Numbered from the stretch's first letter, positions 1-10,098 are shown. The stretch: DNA of 64,000 bases from Rhodobacterales bacterium (GCA_008107755.1 VIRH01000072.1:1-64000), one strand, 5' to 3'. The notes: generated by a model not told the origin, from the sequence alone. Translations and numbers: made by a program.

Positions 1-30
1 CCCTTTCAGGAATTCCACCGCCGAGATCCC

Positions 31-792
31 ATGTTCGACATCTTCAGTTCCTTTTCGCCCAGTCTGCTGATTTTTCTCTCCGTCGTTCTCTTCATCGCCG
101 GCTGCGTCCGCGGGTTCGCCGGCTTCGGCGCGGGCATGATCTTCATGCCCGTCGCAACCAGCGTGATGCTGCCCTCCACCGCCGCCGCAGGGTTTCTTTT
201 CATCGACGGCATCGTCGCCATGCCCCTGGTCATTCGGGCCCTGAGGATCTGTGACTGGTCAACCGTGCTGCCGGCCGTGGTCGGTGCGGTCGTCTTCGTT
301 CAGTTCGGCGCGTGGCTGCTCGCCACTGCGGACGTCCTGATCCTGCGCTGGTCCGTCTTCGTGATCGTCGCGGGCCTGCTGCTGCTATTGATTTCCGGCT
401 GGCGGTATCACAAGAGGCCCAGCGTACCGGTATCCCTTGGCGTCGGCAGCGTCGCCGGCGTTCTTGGCGGCATTTCCCAGGTGTCCGGCCCGCCCGTGGT
501 TGCATTCTGGCTTTCAAGTGCGAAGGAACCCATGGTCGTGAGGGCCAACCTGATCGTCTTCTTCGCGCTTGCCAGTCTCGGCACCTTCGCCGCCTACATC
601 CTGAACGGCTTTTTCACGCTTCAGGTGTTCCACCTGCTGATCATGGCGATCCCGGTCTATGCGCTGGCGATCTACCTCGGGTCGAACGGCTTCCAGAAGG
701 CCAATCCGTCCTCCTACCGCAAGATCGCCTACGCGCTGATCGCGATCGCCGCCGTCACCAGCATGCCCGCGCTCGATCCGCTGTTCCGGTAA
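31..792 (+). CDS. TSUP (TauE/SafE-type) membrane permease
   Basis: This 253-residue protein is almost entirely hydrophobic, with about eight predicted membrane spans, and carries the glycine-rich GFAGFGAGM stretch near residue 30 and a second half-repeat start around GGISQVSGPP (about residue 150). Both are typical of the TauE/SafE (TSUP) anion-exporter family, which moves sulfite, sulfoacetate or other organic anions across the inner membrane. Length matches the family (about 250). The ATG follows a weak GAG-containing ribosome site. It converges on the MazG-like gene downstream, so context gives no substrate clue. A second, different TSUP gene lies at 52347–53111. Family assignment is firm; substrate is unknown. 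Confidence 0.85.
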   Translation: MFDIFSSFSPSLLIFLSVVLFIAGCVRGFAGFGAGMIFMPVATSVMLPSTAAAGFLFIDGIVAMPLVIRALRICDWSTVLPAVVGAVVFVQFGAWLLATADVLILRWSVFVIVAGLLLLLISGWRYHKRPSVPVSLGVGSVAGVLGGISQVSGPPVVAFWLSSAKEPMVVRANLIVFFALASLGTFAAYILNGFFTLQVFHLLIMAIPVYALAIYLGSNGFQKANPSSYRKIAYALIAIAAVTSMPALDPLFR

Positions 793-804
793 ACGCCGTC
801 GGCA

Positions 805-1128
805 TCACCGGGTTGAAACGTCGTCTTTCAGCTTTTCCTGCCACTTGGCGCATTTGGCCGTCATCAGCCGGTCGAGTTCCGCTTCGAATTCCTCGCGGGT
901 CTCGCAGGTCTGCGCCAGCACACTGAGCGCAACGATGGCCGCATCAGCGGCCTCCTCGCGCACATCCGCCAGTGTGTGAGACTTGTAGGTGCTGCCGGGC
1001 GCGTTCGTCACGGTCAGCACGGCCTGCGCCAGTTCGCCGGCCTCCTCGCCGAGCTTCAGCGTCCGCTCCTGCAGCGTTTTCGGGTCCTGCCGGGTAAGAT
1101 CGAAGATGGTGAGCACGAAATCGGACAT
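805..1128 (-). CDS. MazG-like nucleotide pyrophosphohydrolase
   Basis: A 107-residue protein with the EEAGELAQAV helix and the DVREEAADAAI helix, the two acidic motifs that bind magnesium in all-alpha NTP pyrophosphohydrolases (MazG-like superfamily). These enzymes hydrolyse (d)NTPs to monophosphates and are seen as house-cleaning enzymes. The start is placed at 1128 (MSDFVLT) because GAGGT lies seven bases upstream; a longer in-frame reading exists but runs into the yebC terminator. It lies downstream of yebC on the same strand but behind a strong terminator, so it probably has its own promoter. Confidence 0.75.
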   Translation of the reverse strand: MSDFVLTIFDLTRQDPKTLQERTLKLGEEAGELAQAVLTVTNAPGSTYKSHTLADVREEAADAAIVALSVLAQTCETREEFEAELDRLMTAKCAKWQEKLKDDVSTR

Positions 1129-1154
1129 TCGAAGACCTCTGTAAAAACGAGCCC

Positions 1155-1188
1155 GGAAAAACAAAACCCCGGCGGAACCGGGGTTTCG
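1155..1188 (-). terminator. Rho-independent terminator of yebC
   Basis: On the minus strand a perfect AACCCCGG/CCGGGGTT-type stem (1167–1184) is followed by TTTTGTTTTT. It sits directly after the yebC stop codon. Confidence 0.85.
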
Positions 1189-1211
1189 ATTGATCTGCGT
1201 GCGGACTGGCC

Positions 1212-1958
1212 TCAGGACGCGAGCGCGGCCATCGTTTCCTCATCCACATCGAAGTTCGAATAGACGTTCTGGACGTCGTCGTCGTCTTCCAGCATGTCGA
1301 TCAGCTTCATCAGCGTCTGCGCCTTGTCGGCATCGACCGGCGTCAGGTTCTGGGGCTTCCAGATGATCTTGGTGCTGTCGGCCTCGCCGAGCGACGCTTC
1401 CAGCGCGGCGGCGACTTCGTTGAGATCCTCAAAGGCGGTGTAGATCGTATGACCGCCTTCGTCGGACTGAACATCCTCGGCGCCAGCCTCGATGGCCGCT
1501 TCCAGAACGGCATCCGCTTCACCGGCTTCCGGCTTGTAGACGATCTCGCCCACCCGGTCGAACATGAAGGACACGGAGCCGGTTTCGCCGAGCGATCCGC
1601 CGCATTTGGTGAAATAGGAGCGGATGTTGGACGCCGACCTGTTGCGGTTGTCGGTCAGGGCCTCGACAACAACGGCCACCCCTGCCGGGCCGTAGCCTTC
1701 GTAGCGGACTTCCTCGTAATTGTCGCCATCGCCGGTTTGCGACTTGTTGATCGCGCGCTGGATATTGTCCTTCGGCATCGACTGGGCCTTGGCGTTCTGA
1801 ACGGCAAGACGCAGACGCGGGTTCGAATCCGGATCGGGATCGCCCATCTTCGCAGCGACGGTAATTTCCTTGGACAGCTTGGAAAACATCTTCGACCGGG
1901 CCGCGTCCTGGCGACCTTTGCGGTGCATGATGTTCTTGAATTTTGAATGGCCTGCCAT
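1212..1958 (-). CDS. yebC: YebC/PmpR-family regulatory/translation factor
   Basis: The 248-residue protein begins [19 protein letters not shown], the signature N-terminus of the YebC/TACO1 family, followed by the conserved [20 protein letters not shown] and [14 protein letters not shown] segments. Length is typical. Family members act as DNA-binding regulators (PmpR) and, in more recent work, as ribosome-associated factors that relieve stalling at proline-rich stretches. The start was set at 1958 because of the family N-terminus; a 19-residue upstream extension is open but not conserved. It follows the ymdB-like gene by about 100 bases and ends at a strong terminator. Confidence 0.93.
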   Translation of the reverse strand: MAGHSKFKNIMHRKGRQDAARSKMFSKLSKEITVAAKMGDPDPDSNPRLRLAVQNAKAQSMPKDNIQRAINKSQTGDGDNYEEVRYEGYGPAGVAVVVEALTDNRNRSASNIRSYFTKCGGSLGETGSVSFMFDRVGEIVYKPEAGEADAVLEAAIEAGAEDVQSDEGGHTIYTAFEDLNEVAAALEASLGEADSTKIIWKPQNLTPVDADKAQTLMKLIDMLEDDDDVQNVYSNFDVDEETMAALAS

Positions 1959-2060
1959 GGCTCTTCTCGGTTCTCTAGGGATGCTTTTGATGAAATCTGC
2001 GCCGCTTATAGGCAAGTTGGTGCTGAAAATCCAGATCGCTCTATCGCGCCGCGATCTCGC

Positions 2061-2894
2061 TCATGGCGTCTCCTGCCAGAAGGACGGCGTCACCGGTTCA
2101 AGACGGCCACCGATGCGCAGCGGCGCGATCCGCTCCGCCAGGCCGGTGCCGTCGTTCGTCTCGATGGCAACGCCGCAGATGGTGGCATCGCCCGAGGCGG
2201 GCGTGAACCGGGACCCGGGAACCTTGCGCTGAAACCGATTGACCGGCTCTTCCTTGTCCATGCCGAGCACGCTGTCATAGGCACCGCACATACCGGCGTC
2301 GGACATGTAGGCCGTGCCGTTTTCGAGGATCTGGTGGTCGGCGGTCGGAACATGCGTATGCGTTCCGACGACGAGACTGACGCGCCCGTCGAGAAAGTGA
2401 CCCATCGCCTGCTTTTCGCTCGTCGCTTCGGCGTGCATGTCGATGATGATGGCATCGGCCACCTGCCCCAGCGGGCAATCGCCCACCACCTTGTCGATGG
2501 CGGCGAAGGGATCGTCGAGCGCATCCATGTAGACCCGGCCCATGACGTTGGCGACCAGAACCTGGGCCCCGTTGCGCGCGGTGAAGAGGTTTGCTCCACG
2601 TCCCGGCGTTCCGGCAGGATAGTTGAGAGGACGCAGCAAGCGATCCTGCCGCTGGATGTAGACGAGCGTGTCGCGCTGGTCCCAGACGTGGTTTCCGGTG
2701 GACACCACATCGGCGCCGGCATCCAGAACGTCCTGCAGAATGGCTTCCGTGATGCCGAACCCGGACGCTGCGTTCTCTCCGTTGACGATCACGAAATCGA
2801 GCCTGTTGGCCTCGACCAGTTGGGGCAACTTCTCGATCACGGCGCTGCGGCCGACGCGGCCCACCAGATCTCCAAGAAAAAGAATGCGCATCAA
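2061..2894 (-). CDS. TIGR00282/YmdB-family metallophosphoesterase
   Basis: A 277-residue protein with the complete calcineurin-like metal-binding series: FLGDLVGRVGRSAV at the start, NGENAASGFGIT near residue 38, STGNHVWDQRD near 65, HAEATSEK near 150 and GTHTHVPTADHQI near 180. This arrangement is the YmdB/TIGR00282 family, whose Bacillus member is a cyclic-nucleotide phosphodiesterase affecting biofilm and motility gene expression. The in vivo substrate in alphaproteobacteria is not settled. The gene lies between 5-FCL and yebC, an order I recognise as usual in Rhizobiales. Confidence 0.9.
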   Translation of the reverse strand: MMRILFLGDLVGRVGRSAVIEKLPQLVEANRLDFVIVNGENAASGFGITEAILQDVLDAGADVVSTGNHVWDQRDTLVYIQRQDRLLRPLNYPAGTPGRGANLFTARNGAQVLVANVMGRVYMDALDDPFAAIDKVVGDCPLGQVADAIIIDMHAEATSEKQAMGHFLDGRVSLVVGTHTHVPTADHQILENGTAYMSDAGMCGAYDSVLGMDKEEPVNRFQRKVPGSRFTPASGDATICGVAIETNDGTGLAERIAPLRIGGRLEPVTPSFWQETP

Positions 2895-2931
2895 ATCCTC
2901 GTTCGGCGTCGCACGGGCGGCATCCGAAAGA

Positions 2932-3510
2932 TCAGCCGAATGCCCGGTAGCCCGTTTCCGTCATAATTCCGTTCAGCGGCTTGTCATGCGCTTCCGCGGG
3001 CACGCGGTCAACCTCCTGCACGGCAAAAGCCAGTCCGATGCACAGGAGTGGCTTCGTTTGCTCGAGGGCGGCAATGGTCTTGTCGTAGTGCCCCTTGCCG
3101 TAGCCGATCCGGTTGCCGGAAGCATCGAAGGCGGCCAGCGGCATCAACAGGACGTCGGGCACCAGTTGCTGCGCATCGGTCGGCGGCTCCAGCGTGCCGA
3201 AGCCCGCCGAAATCAGCTCGGCACCGCGCTCCAGCTTGCGAAACATCAGATGCGGCTCGGCGATCGCCGGAAGACACAATTCGTGACCGCGCCGGCGCAA
3301 AAGGTCCATCAGCGGGCGCGGATCGATCTCGTCCCTGATCGGCCAGAAACCGGAGACGATCGCCCGCTCCGGCACGGGAAGAGCGTCGGCCAGATCCGTG
3401 AGCGCAAGGCTTTTCTCGATCCGCTCGACACCGCTCAGCGCAGCGCGGCGTGAAAGGGCCTGCTTTCGCAGAACGTCTTTTTCATTTGCAAGGATTTGAA
3501 GGTCTGTCAC
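2932..3510 (-). CDS. ygfA: 5-formyltetrahydrofolate cyclo-ligase
   Basis: The 192-residue protein has the conserved IGYGKGHYDKTIAAL motif near the C-terminus and the basic LRKQALSRRAALS N-terminus of 5-FCL, which uses ATP to convert 5-formyl-THF to 5,10-methenyl-THF. I place the start at the GTG at 3510, preceded closely by GGAGGG. An open reading continues upstream to 3825, but that stretch overlaps the 6S RNA and encodes nothing family-like, and 192 residues is the normal length. Position directly downstream of 6S RNA is the widespread ssrS–ygfA arrangement of proteobacteria. Confidence 0.9.
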   Translation of the reverse strand: MTDLQILANEKDVLRKQALSRRAALSGVERIEKSLALTDLADALPVPERAIVSGFWPIRDEIDPRPLMDLLRRRGHELCLPAIAEPHLMFRKLERGAELISAGFGTLEPPTDAQQLVPDVLLMPLAAFDASGNRIGYGKGHYDKTIAALEQTKPLLCIGLAFAVQEVDRVPAEAHDKPLNGIMTETGYRAFG

Positions 3511-3526
3511 GGGCCCTCCGATGATC

Positions 3527-3700
3527 GTTCTGGTTCCAGGCCCGTCCGACAGGAGATACTCCGCCCGAGAGCGGTAAGGTGCAGCCGACCGACCGTTGGA
3601 TTTGCAATCCCGGAAACCTACAGTGTAGGTGGGCGCCGTATGCAACGGACCACGGTCCAGCGCAGGGACAGCTCCCTTAGGAATGCGTAAGGCCCCGGGG
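3527..3700 (-). ncRNA. ssrS: 6S RNA (approximate ends)
   Basis: Between zapA and the 5-FCL gene the minus strand reads GGCGCCCACCTACACTGTAG followed by GTTTCCGGG, a short hairpin (CCTAC/GTAGG) with flanks like those I know from alphaproteobacterial 6S RNAs. The position, just upstream of 5-FCL, is the classical one. 6S RNA is an open-promoter mimic that sequesters the sigma70 RNA polymerase holoenzyme in stationary phase. Exact ends cannot be read by eye; a covariance-model search would settle them. Confidence 0.7.
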
Positions 3701-3861
3701 ATAATGTTCCTGACGTATCGGGCAGCCGCAATTAACGCATATAGACCCGCACCCTGGCAATTACCAGAGCGGCATGAAATTGATCGCAGGCGAATTGTGA
3801 AAAGATTTGCCCCGGCCGCGCACACCGTCAGACGGATGCCCGGGACACAAGGCTTCCTGAA

Positions 3862-4242
3862 TCAGGAAGCTTCGGACGGTTTGAGGCTCTTGGTCAGGCT
3901 GTCGGCAAGGCTTTCGATCCTAGCCGCCGCCGTATGGACGGCGCGAGAGAGTTCCTTCTCGTTGTGGCTCATGTCGTCGAGAGCCGCCACCTGCTGCTGC
4001 TCGGCGTCCGCAAGTTGCTCCTCCAGACGCGCCACCCTGCGCTCCAGCTCGGATAGCTGGTCGGTCGCCATGATGCCCGCCATGACGGTGAGGCGCTGAT
4101 CGCCGATTTCGCCAAAGGCGCCTTTCAACTCGTGGATCCAGCCGTCGAAACGTCCGGCAAGACCCTGCAGCCGGTCTTCCTCGCCGTCATCACAGGCCAT
4201 GCGAAAGGATTTGCCGTTGATGGTAACCGTTATCTGCGCCAT
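3862..4242 (-). CDS. zapA: Cell division protein ZapA
   Basis: A 126-residue protein starting MAQITVTINGKSFRMACDDGEE, the beta-strand start of the ZapA fold, followed by a long C-terminal coiled coil (about residues 60–115). ZapA binds and bundles FtsZ protofilaments at the division ring. It lies six bases downstream of a small coiled-coil DUF4164 gene, so the two are likely co-transcribed, and it precedes the 6S RNA locus on the same strand, a conserved alphaproteobacterial order. Confidence 0.88.
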   Translation of the reverse strand: MAQITVTINGKSFRMACDDGEEDRLQGLAGRFDGWIHELKGAFGEIGDQRLTVMAGIMATDQLSELERRVARLEEQLADAEQQQVAALDDMSHNEKELSRAVHTAAARIESLADSLTKSLKPSEAS

Positions 4243-4248
4243 GTCGGC

Positions 4249-4551
4249 TTACCCTCCATGCGCGTCGAGGACGCTGCGGATGGTCTCCATTGCGGAGACG
4301 AGACGCCGGGACACATCCTTGTTGGCTTCCTCGAGACGGGAGGCACGGGCTTCACTTTCATCAAGAGAGGCAGCGAGCTGGGACCGGTCCTCGCCAAGCC
4401 GCTGCAGGTCGTCCTGCAGGGAATTGAGCGATCTGTCCGCGTCCATCCGTCTCTGGACGGCCGTTTCCAGCTGACCTACCGCCATATCGAGACGTTTCAC
4501 CGCATCGGCAAGGCTGGTCTTTTCCACGCTCTCGATTTCCGCATCCGCCAT
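4249..4551 (-). CDS. DUF4164-family coiled-coil protein
   Basis: A 100-residue, acidic, almost wholly coiled-coil protein (heptads through LDMAVGQLETAV, LNSLQDDLQRL and ASRLEEANKDV). It resembles the DUF4164 family found immediately upstream of zapA in Rhizobiales. No catalytic motif, signal peptide or membrane segment is present. The stop codon lies six bases before the zapA start, so the pair forms an operon and a role connected with division-ring assembly is plausible but inferred only from position and coiled-coil character. Confidence 0.7.
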   Translation of the reverse strand: MADAEIESVEKTSLADAVKRLDMAVGQLETAVQRRMDADRSLNSLQDDLQRLGEDRSQLAASLDESEARASRLEEANKDVSRRLVSAMETIRSVLDAHGG

Positions 4552-4982
4552 CGATAACTCATCCCAATCGTCTTCTTGTTCGGCGGGCCCTTGAGCCGTC
4601 GTTCCCCAGACGGGATATTTACGTTTTCGCTCTCTATGGCTCCGGCCGGGGTATATACCCTTGGCACGTTGTCATCGGACAAAATGTTTTTTTTGCGAAA
4701 ATGCAAATCTTTCTTGGAACATCAAGCTTAGGCGCCGCAACTTCCGTGCGTCAATGGCGGCATCGGCAGAATCCTCAACTCTATCATGCTTCGGGTCGAT
4801 AAATCCCGTTGCGTCGGCATGCCGGTTTGCGGGCCAGCAGCTTTATTGACTCGTTGCAGGTTCCTGATATTTCTCTGGCGCCTGATACAAACTGGCAACC
4901 ATGTTATTTTGAGCAATGCTCCTCAACTGAACCTCGCCGGACGCCCAGCTTCGGTGGAGGGGGCTTCAAAGCACGCAACGGG
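4552..4982. other. Intergenic region between the DUF4164 gene and tkt
   Basis: About 430 bases between divergently transcribed genes, holding promoters for both. It contains a 12-bp perfect palindrome GGGTATATACCC (4649–4660), a candidate operator, and an AT-rich tract with the small inverted repeat TTTGC-N6-GCAAA near 4690–4710. No coding sequence is supported, although the tkt reading frame stays open upstream to 4809. Confidence 0.5.
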
Positions 4983-6977
4983 ATGAAGATGACCGATCTT
5001 GAAAAACACCAGCGCATGGCAAATGCAATCCGCTTTCTTGCCATCGATGCCGTGGAGAAGGCCAATTCCGGTCATCCGGGACTGCCAATGGGGGCAGCCG
5101 ATATCGCGACGGTCCTGTTCACGGAGTTTCTCAAGTTCGACCCGACAGCGCCCCACTGGGCCGACCGTGACCGTTTCGTGCTGTCCGCCGGGCACGGCTC
5201 CATGCTGCTCTACAGCCTCTTGTATCTGCTGGGCTACGAAGACTTTACCCTCGACGAGCTGAAGAACTTCCGCCAGCTCGGCTCGCGCACCGCCGGTCAC
5301 CCGGAATATGGACATGGCGCCGGCATCGAGACGACCACGGGGCCGCTTGGTCAGGGCCTCGGCAACGCGGTCGGCATGGCCATTGCCGAGCGTCTGCAGG
5401 AAACCCGCTTCGGCAAGGACCTTGTCGACCACTATACATATGTTCTGGCCGGCGACGGCTGCCTGATGGAAGGCATCAGCCAGGAGGCCCTGTCGCTGGC
5501 AGGCCACCTCAAGCTGAACAAGCTGATCGTCATCTGGGACGACAACGGAATTTCCATCGACGGCAAGGTCGACATCACCGATTCGACCGACCAGCAGGCA
5601 CGCTTCGCCGCTTCGGGCTGGAACACGCTCAGCGTCGACGGGCATGATCCCGATGCCATCGCCGCGGTCATCCGTCAGGCCCAGGCCAGCGACCGCCCGA
5701 CGCTGATTGCCGCCAAGACCACGATCGGCTTCGGAGCCCCCACGAAATCCGGCACGGCCAAGGTTCACGGGTCCCCGCTCGGCGCGGACGAGATCACCGC
5801 GACCCGCGAGGCGCTGAACTGGCCGCACGAATCTTTCGACGTCCCGAGCGACGTTCTGGATGCATGGCGCATATCCGGTCTCCGTTCGGCCCAGGCGCAC
5901 AAGGACTGGCAGAAGCGCTTTGCCGACGCCGATGCGGAAACCCGCGCCGATTTCGAGCGCCGCAACCGCGGTGATCTGCCTTCCGGCTTTGCCAAGGCGA
6001 TGCTCACTTACAAGAAGAAGATCGCCGAAGACCAGCCGACGATGGCGACCCGCAAGGCGTCCGAGGCCGTTCTGGGTGTCATCAACGACGTCATTCCGGA
6101 AACGATCGGCGGCTCTGCCGACCTGACAGGCTCCAACAACACCAAAACCGCACAGACCCTGCCGGTCACGCCGTCGGACTTCTCCGGCCGCTACATTCAC
6201 TACGGCATCCGTGAACATGGAATGGCCGCGGCAATGAACGGCATGGCGCTGCATGGCGGTCTTATTCCCTATTCCGGCGGCTTCCTGATCTTCTCCGATT
6301 ACTGCCGTCCGTCGATCCGTCTCGCCGCCCTGATGGGCCAGCGGGTCATTCACGTCATGACCCACGATTCCATCGGCCTGGGTGAAGACGGACCGACCCA
6401 CCAGCCGGTCGAGCATTACGCCGCCCTCAGGGCGATCCCGAACCTGACGTTCTTCCGTCCGGCGGATATCACCGAGACGCTGGAATGCTGGCAGCTTGCC
6501 CTGGAAAATCGCGACGGCCCGTCGATCCTGGCGCTCACCCGCCAGAACCTCGCCTCCCAGCGCAAGTCCTTCGAGGAAGGCAACCTGTGCGCCAAGGGCG
6601 CCTATGTCCTCATCGACAACGAGGACGAGGCCGCCGTCACCATTTTCGCATCAGGCTCCGAAGTCGAGATCGCGGTGGACGCTCACAAGGACCTGACTGC
6701 GGAAGGTATTGCCGCCCGGGTGGTCTCGGTCCCATCTTTCGAGCTGTTCGAAGCCCAGTCCGACGAATACAAGTCGTCTGTCATCGGCACATCGAACGTG
6801 AAGATCGCGGTCGAGGCAGGCATCCGCATGGGCTGGGATCGCTTCATCGGCACCGAGGGCGCCTTCATCGGCATGCATGGCTTCGGTGCCAGCGGACCGT
6901 ACAAGGCTCTCTACGAGCATTTCGGCATCACGAAAGAGGCCGTCGTCGCCGCAGCGAAGGAAAAGCTGGGCGCTTGA
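4983..6977 (+). CDS. tkt: Transketolase
   Basis: The 664-residue protein has the ThDP-binding block starting GDGCLMEG (about residue 157) and ending in DDN, the substrate-loop residues SGHPGLPMG near residue 30, and the central [17 protein letters not shown] segment. Transketolase moves two-carbon ketol units in the pentose phosphate and Calvin cycles. Two adjacent ATG codons (4983 and 4989) are possible; the upstream open extension to 4809 is not family-like. It heads a plus-strand block with gap, pgk and fba, the common Rhizobiales grouping of central sugar-phosphate genes. Confidence 0.95.
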   Translation: MKMTDLEKHQRMANAIRFLAIDAVEKANSGHPGLPMGAADIATVLFTEFLKFDPTAPHWADRDRFVLSAGHGSMLLYSLLYLLGYEDFTLDELKNFRQLGSRTAGHPEYGHGAGIETTTGPLGQGLGNAVGMAIAERLQETRFGKDLVDHYTYVLAGDGCLMEGISQEALSLAGHLKLNKLIVIWDDNGISIDGKVDITDSTDQQARFAASGWNTLSVDGHDPDAIAAVIRQAQASDRPTLIAAKTTIGFGAPTKSGTAKVHGSPLGADEITATREALNWPHESFDVPSDVLDAWRISGLRSAQAHKDWQKRFADADAETRADFERRNRGDLPSGFAKAMLTYKKKIAEDQPTMATRKASEAVLGVINDVIPETIGGSADLTGSNNTKTAQTLPVTPSDFSGRYIHYGIREHGMAAAMNGMALHGGLIPYSGGFLIFSDYCRPSIRLAALMGQRVIHVMTHDSIGLGEDGPTHQPVEHYAALRAIPNLTFFRPADITETLECWQLALENRDGPSILALTRQNLASQRKSFEEGNLCAKGAYVLIDNEDEAAVTIFASGSEVEIAVDAHKDLTAEGIAARVVSVPSFELFEAQSDEYKSSVIGTSNVKIAVEAGIRMGWDRFIGTEGAFIGMHGFGASGPYKALYEHFGITKEAVVAAAKEKLGA

Positions 6978-7121
6978 CAGGCACTTGAATTCCGGCAGCG
7001 TGACTTCCTCCCATGCTGCCGGCCCCGGGCACGCTCCGTGCCCATAGTCGCGACCACGTCATGTGGTTTTTCAGTCGGCGCCATCAAGTGATCAGAGCGT
7101 CGAAGATTGCGGGAGTGTAAT

Positions 7122-8132
7122 ATGGTTACCAAGGTTGCTATCAACGGATTTGGCCGCATCGGCCGCAACGTCCTTCGCGCCATCGTCGAATCCGGGCGGA
7201 CGGACATTGAAGTCGTCGCCATCAACGATCTCGGCCCGGTCGAGACCAATGCGCATCTGCTGCGCTACGACAGCGTGCACGGCCGTTTCCCGGCCGAGGT
7301 GACCGTCGAGGGCGATACCATCTCCGTAGGTGGCGGCAAGCCGATCAAGGTCACCGCGATCCGTGACCCGAAGGACCTGCCCCTTGGCGAACTTGGCGTC
7401 GACGTCGCTCTGGAATGCACCGGCATCTTCACTGCCAAGGAAAAGGCATCGATGCTTCTGGAAGCGGGCGCAAAGCGCGTTCTGGTTTCCGCTCCGGCCG
7501 CCGGCGCCGATAAGACCATCGTCTTCGGTGTCAATGACAGCGCGCTGACCAAGGACGACCTGGTCGTTTCCAACGCTTCCTGCACCACCAACTGCCTGTC
7601 CCCTGTCGCCTATGTGCTGAACGAGACCGTCGGCATCGAGAAAGGCTTCATGACGACGATCCACTCCTACACGGGTGACCAGCCGACCCTGGACACCATG
7701 CACAAGGATCTCTACCGCGCCCGTGCAGCGGCCATGTCCATGATCCCGACCTCGACCGGCGCCGCCAAGGCCGTCGGCCTGGTGCTGCCGGAACTGAACG
7801 GCAAGCTGGACGGCGTCGCGATCCGCGTTCCGACGCCGAACGTTTCCGTGGTCGACCTCAACTTCATCGCGAAGCGCGAAACCACTGTCGAAGAGATCAA
7901 CGACGCGATCCGCGAAGCGGCAGACGGCAAGCTGAAGGGCATCCTCGGCTACACCGACGAGAAGCTGGTCTCCTCGGATTTCAACCACGACAGCCATTCC
8001 TCGATCTTCCACACCGACCAGACCAAGGTCATGGACGGCACCTTCGTGCGCATCCTGACCTGGTACGACAACGAGTGGGGCTTCTCCAACCGCATGGCCG
8101 ACACGGCCGTTGCGATGGCAAAGCTCATCTGA
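7122..8132 (+). CDS. gap: Glyceraldehyde-3-phosphate dehydrogenase, type I
   Basis: A 336-residue protein with the NAD-binding start [15 protein letters not shown], the catalytic [12 protein letters not shown] motif with Cys154, and the [12 protein letters not shown]-terminal signature. It oxidises glyceraldehyde-3-phosphate to 1,3-bisphosphoglycerate. The ATG at 7122 has GGGAG upstream; a slightly longer reading (7107) lacks support. It lies about 145 bases after tkt and ends before a clear terminator, so it can be transcribed separately from pgk. Confidence 0.96.
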   Translation: MVTKVAINGFGRIGRNVLRAIVESGRTDIEVVAINDLGPVETNAHLLRYDSVHGRFPAEVTVEGDTISVGGGKPIKVTAIRDPKDLPLGELGVDVALECTGIFTAKEKASMLLEAGAKRVLVSAPAAGADKTIVFGVNDSALTKDDLVVSNASCTTNCLSPVAYVLNETVGIEKGFMTTIHSYTGDQPTLDTMHKDLYRARAAAMSMIPTSTGAAKAVGLVLPELNGKLDGVAIRVPTPNVSVVDLNFIAKRETTVEEINDAIREAADGKLKGILGYTDEKLVSSDFNHDSHSSIFHTDQTKVMDGTFVRILTWYDNEWGFSNRMADTAVAMAKLI

Positions 8133-8176
8133 GCCTGATCATGGACCGGCGAACCGGCCATATGGACTGAAAAACG

Positions 8177-8214
8177 GGCGGATGCGGTGCCTCTGCATCC
8201 GCCTTTTCTTTCTC
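8177..8214 (+). terminator. Rho-independent terminator of gap
   Basis: A nine-bp perfect stem GGCGGATGC (8177–8185)/GCATCCGCC (8195–8203) followed by TTTTCTTTCT. It separates gap from the downstream LysE-type gene. Confidence 0.85.
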
Positions 8215-8233
8215 CCCTGCCACAGGACCTCAG

Positions 8234-8857
8234 GTGCTCGAACTCTTTACCGTCATATCGCTGACGATCGTCGTTGCGGTGGTCCCCGGGCCGGATTTCG
8301 CCGTCGTATTGCGCAACGCCCTCACAGGCGGTCGGCTCGCCGGCATCATGACCGCGCTTGGCATTGCCATGGCGCTCGGGGTGCATGTCACCTACGCGCT
8401 TGCCGGCATCGGCCTGATCGTCTCCCAGTCGATCCTCCTGTTCAACACGCTCAAGCTGCTCAGCGCCGCCTATCTGATCTTTCTCGGCGTCACCATGTAT
8501 CGGACCGCATCGAGCGACATGCCGAGCGGCGCGGACAAGAAGGGCATGTCGCCGTACCGGGCGATCCGCTGGGGCTTTCTGACCAACGTCACCAATCCGA
8601 AGGCGACCATGTTCGCCCTCAGCGTCTTCCTGCAGGTCACCTCTCCGCAAACGCCTCTCTGGACGCAGATCGGCTATGGTGTGATCATGGCCAGCGGCGT
8701 TTTCCTGTGGTTCGTCCTGGTGACCCTTTTCTTCACCCTCCCCTCCGTCCGGGCCCGGTTCCTGCGCGCCAAACTCTGGATGGAACGTTCCTTTGGCGTT
8801 GTGCTGGCCCTGTTCGGCGTCGGCATAGCCCTGACCACGAATTCCACCCGTCCCTGA
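8234..8857 (+). CDS. LysE/RhtB-family amino-acid exporter
   Basis: The 207-residue protein has about six membrane spans and the LysE/RhtB hallmark [15 protein letters not shown] near residue 17, plus the NPKATMFAL motif near residue 120. This family exports amino acids or homoserine lactones across the inner membrane. The GTG start at 8234 follows AGGA. It lies between gap and pgk, ending 26 bases before pgk, so it may share a transcript with pgk although its function is unrelated to glycolysis. Substrate cannot be deduced. Confidence 0.85.
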   Translation: MLELFTVISLTIVVAVVPGPDFAVVLRNALTGGRLAGIMTALGIAMALGVHVTYALAGIGLIVSQSILLFNTLKLLSAAYLIFLGVTMYRTASSDMPSGADKKGMSPYRAIRWGFLTNVTNPKATMFALSVFLQVTSPQTPLWTQIGYGVIMASGVFLWFVLVTLFFTLPSVRARFLRAKLWMERSFGVVLALFGVGIALTTNSTRP

Positions 8858-8883
8858 CAACAGGCGTTTCCATAGGTGTTTCC

Positions 8884-10077
8884 ATGGCTTTCAAGACTCT
8901 CGATGACCTGACCGATATTGCCGGCAAGCGCGTGTTGCTGCGTGTTGACCTCAATGTTCCCATGGAGGCGCACAAGGTGACGGACACGACCCGCATCGAA
9001 CGGGTCCTGCCGACGATCCGCGAGCTTTCCGACAAGAAGGCAAAGGTGATCCTTCTTGCGCATTTCGGCCGTCCGAAGGGGGAACGGGTCGCGGAAATGT
9101 CCCTTGGTCCGGTGGCACCCGCCGTCGCCTCGCTGCTCGGCAAGGACGTCGCCTTTGCGGATGACTGCATCGGCAAGACGGCGCGCGACGCCATTTCCGA
9201 GATGCAGGACGGCGATGTTCTGCTTCTGGAAAACACCCGCTACTACAAGAGCGAGGAAAAGAACGACGCGGATTTCGCCCGTTCGCTTGCTGAAAACGGC
9301 GATATCTACGTCAATGACGCTTTCTCGGCGGCCCATCGCGCGCACGGTTCGACCGAAGGCATCGCCCGGCTGCTGCCCTCCTATGCCGGCCGCACCATGC
9401 AGGCAGAACTGGAAGCCCTCGGCTCGGCCCTCGGCGAGCCGGTTCGTCCGGTTCTGGCCGTCGTCGGCGGCGCGAAGGTATCTTCCAAGATCGACCTTCT
9501 GGAAAACCTCGTCTCGCGGGTCGACATGCTGGTGATCGGCGGCGGCATGGCCAATACATTCCTGGCCGCGAACGGGGTCGATGTCGGCAAGTCGCTGTGT
9601 GAGCACGACCTTGCCGAAACCGCGAAGAAGATCACGGCTGCCGCCGAAAAGTCCGGTTGCGAAATCGTGCTGCCGGTGGATGCAGTCGTTGCCCGCGAAT
9701 TCAAGGCAGGGGCTGCCAACGAGACGGTCGCGCTCAACGCCATCCCGGCTGATGCGATGATCCTCGACGTCGGCCCGAAATCGATCGAGACGGTAAAGCA
9801 GAAGATCGATGCCGCGAAGACACTCGTTTGGAACGGGCCGCTCGGCGCCTTCGAAATCGAGCCGTTCGACAAGGCAACGGTCGCTGCCGCACAGCACGCT
9901 GCGGAAAACACCAGGGCCGGCAAGCTGAACTCGGTCGCAGGCGGCGGTGATACGGTCGCCGCTCTGAACCACGCTGGCGCCGCCGACAGCTTCTCCTACG
10001 TCTCGACCGCGGGCGGCGCATTCCTGGAGTGGCTCGAAGGCAAGGAACTGCCGGGCGTCAAGGCGCTGGAAGCCTGA
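8884..10077 (+). CDS. pgk: Phosphoglycerate kinase
   Basis: A 397-residue protein beginning [20 protein letters not shown] with the RVDLNVP substrate motif, the [10 protein letters not shown] segment, GPLGAFE and the C-terminal nucleotide-binding GGGDTVAAL. It interconverts 1,3-bisphosphoglycerate and 3-phosphoglycerate with ATP formation. The start at 8884 was chosen by family length and N-terminus; the frame is open far upstream but overlaps the LysE-type gene. It follows that gene closely and is followed by a VOC-family gene 21 bases downstream. Confidence 0.96.
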   Translation: MAFKTLDDLTDIAGKRVLLRVDLNVPMEAHKVTDTTRIERVLPTIRELSDKKAKVILLAHFGRPKGERVAEMSLGPVAPAVASLLGKDVAFADDCIGKTARDAISEMQDGDVLLLENTRYYKSEEKNDADFARSLAENGDIYVNDAFSAAHRAHGSTEGIARLLPSYAGRTMQAELEALGSALGEPVRPVLAVVGGAKVSSKIDLLENLVSRVDMLVIGGGMANTFLAANGVDVGKSLCEHDLAETAKKITAAAEKSGCEIVLPVDAVVAREFKAGAANETVALNAIPADAMILDVGPKSIETVKQKIDAAKTLVWNGPLGAFEIEPFDKATVAAAQHAAENTRAGKLNSVAGGGDTVAALNHAGAADSFSYVSTAGGAFLEWLEGKELPGVKALEA

Positions 10078-10098
10078 GGGAAACCGGGGAGGTTGGGG

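Noticed and set aside
1818-1835. GGTTCGAATCC sequence resembling a tRNA T-arm
   Set aside because: It lies inside yebC on the coding frame and there is no acceptor stem or anticodon arm around it.
2932-3825. Longer 297-residue version of the 5-FCL protein
   Set aside because: The extra N-terminus overlaps the 6S RNA, has no family similarity and the GTG at 3510 has its own ribosome site.
8110-8883. N-terminal extension of pgk
   Set aside because: It overlaps the LysE-type gene and is not conserved; the family start is at 8884.
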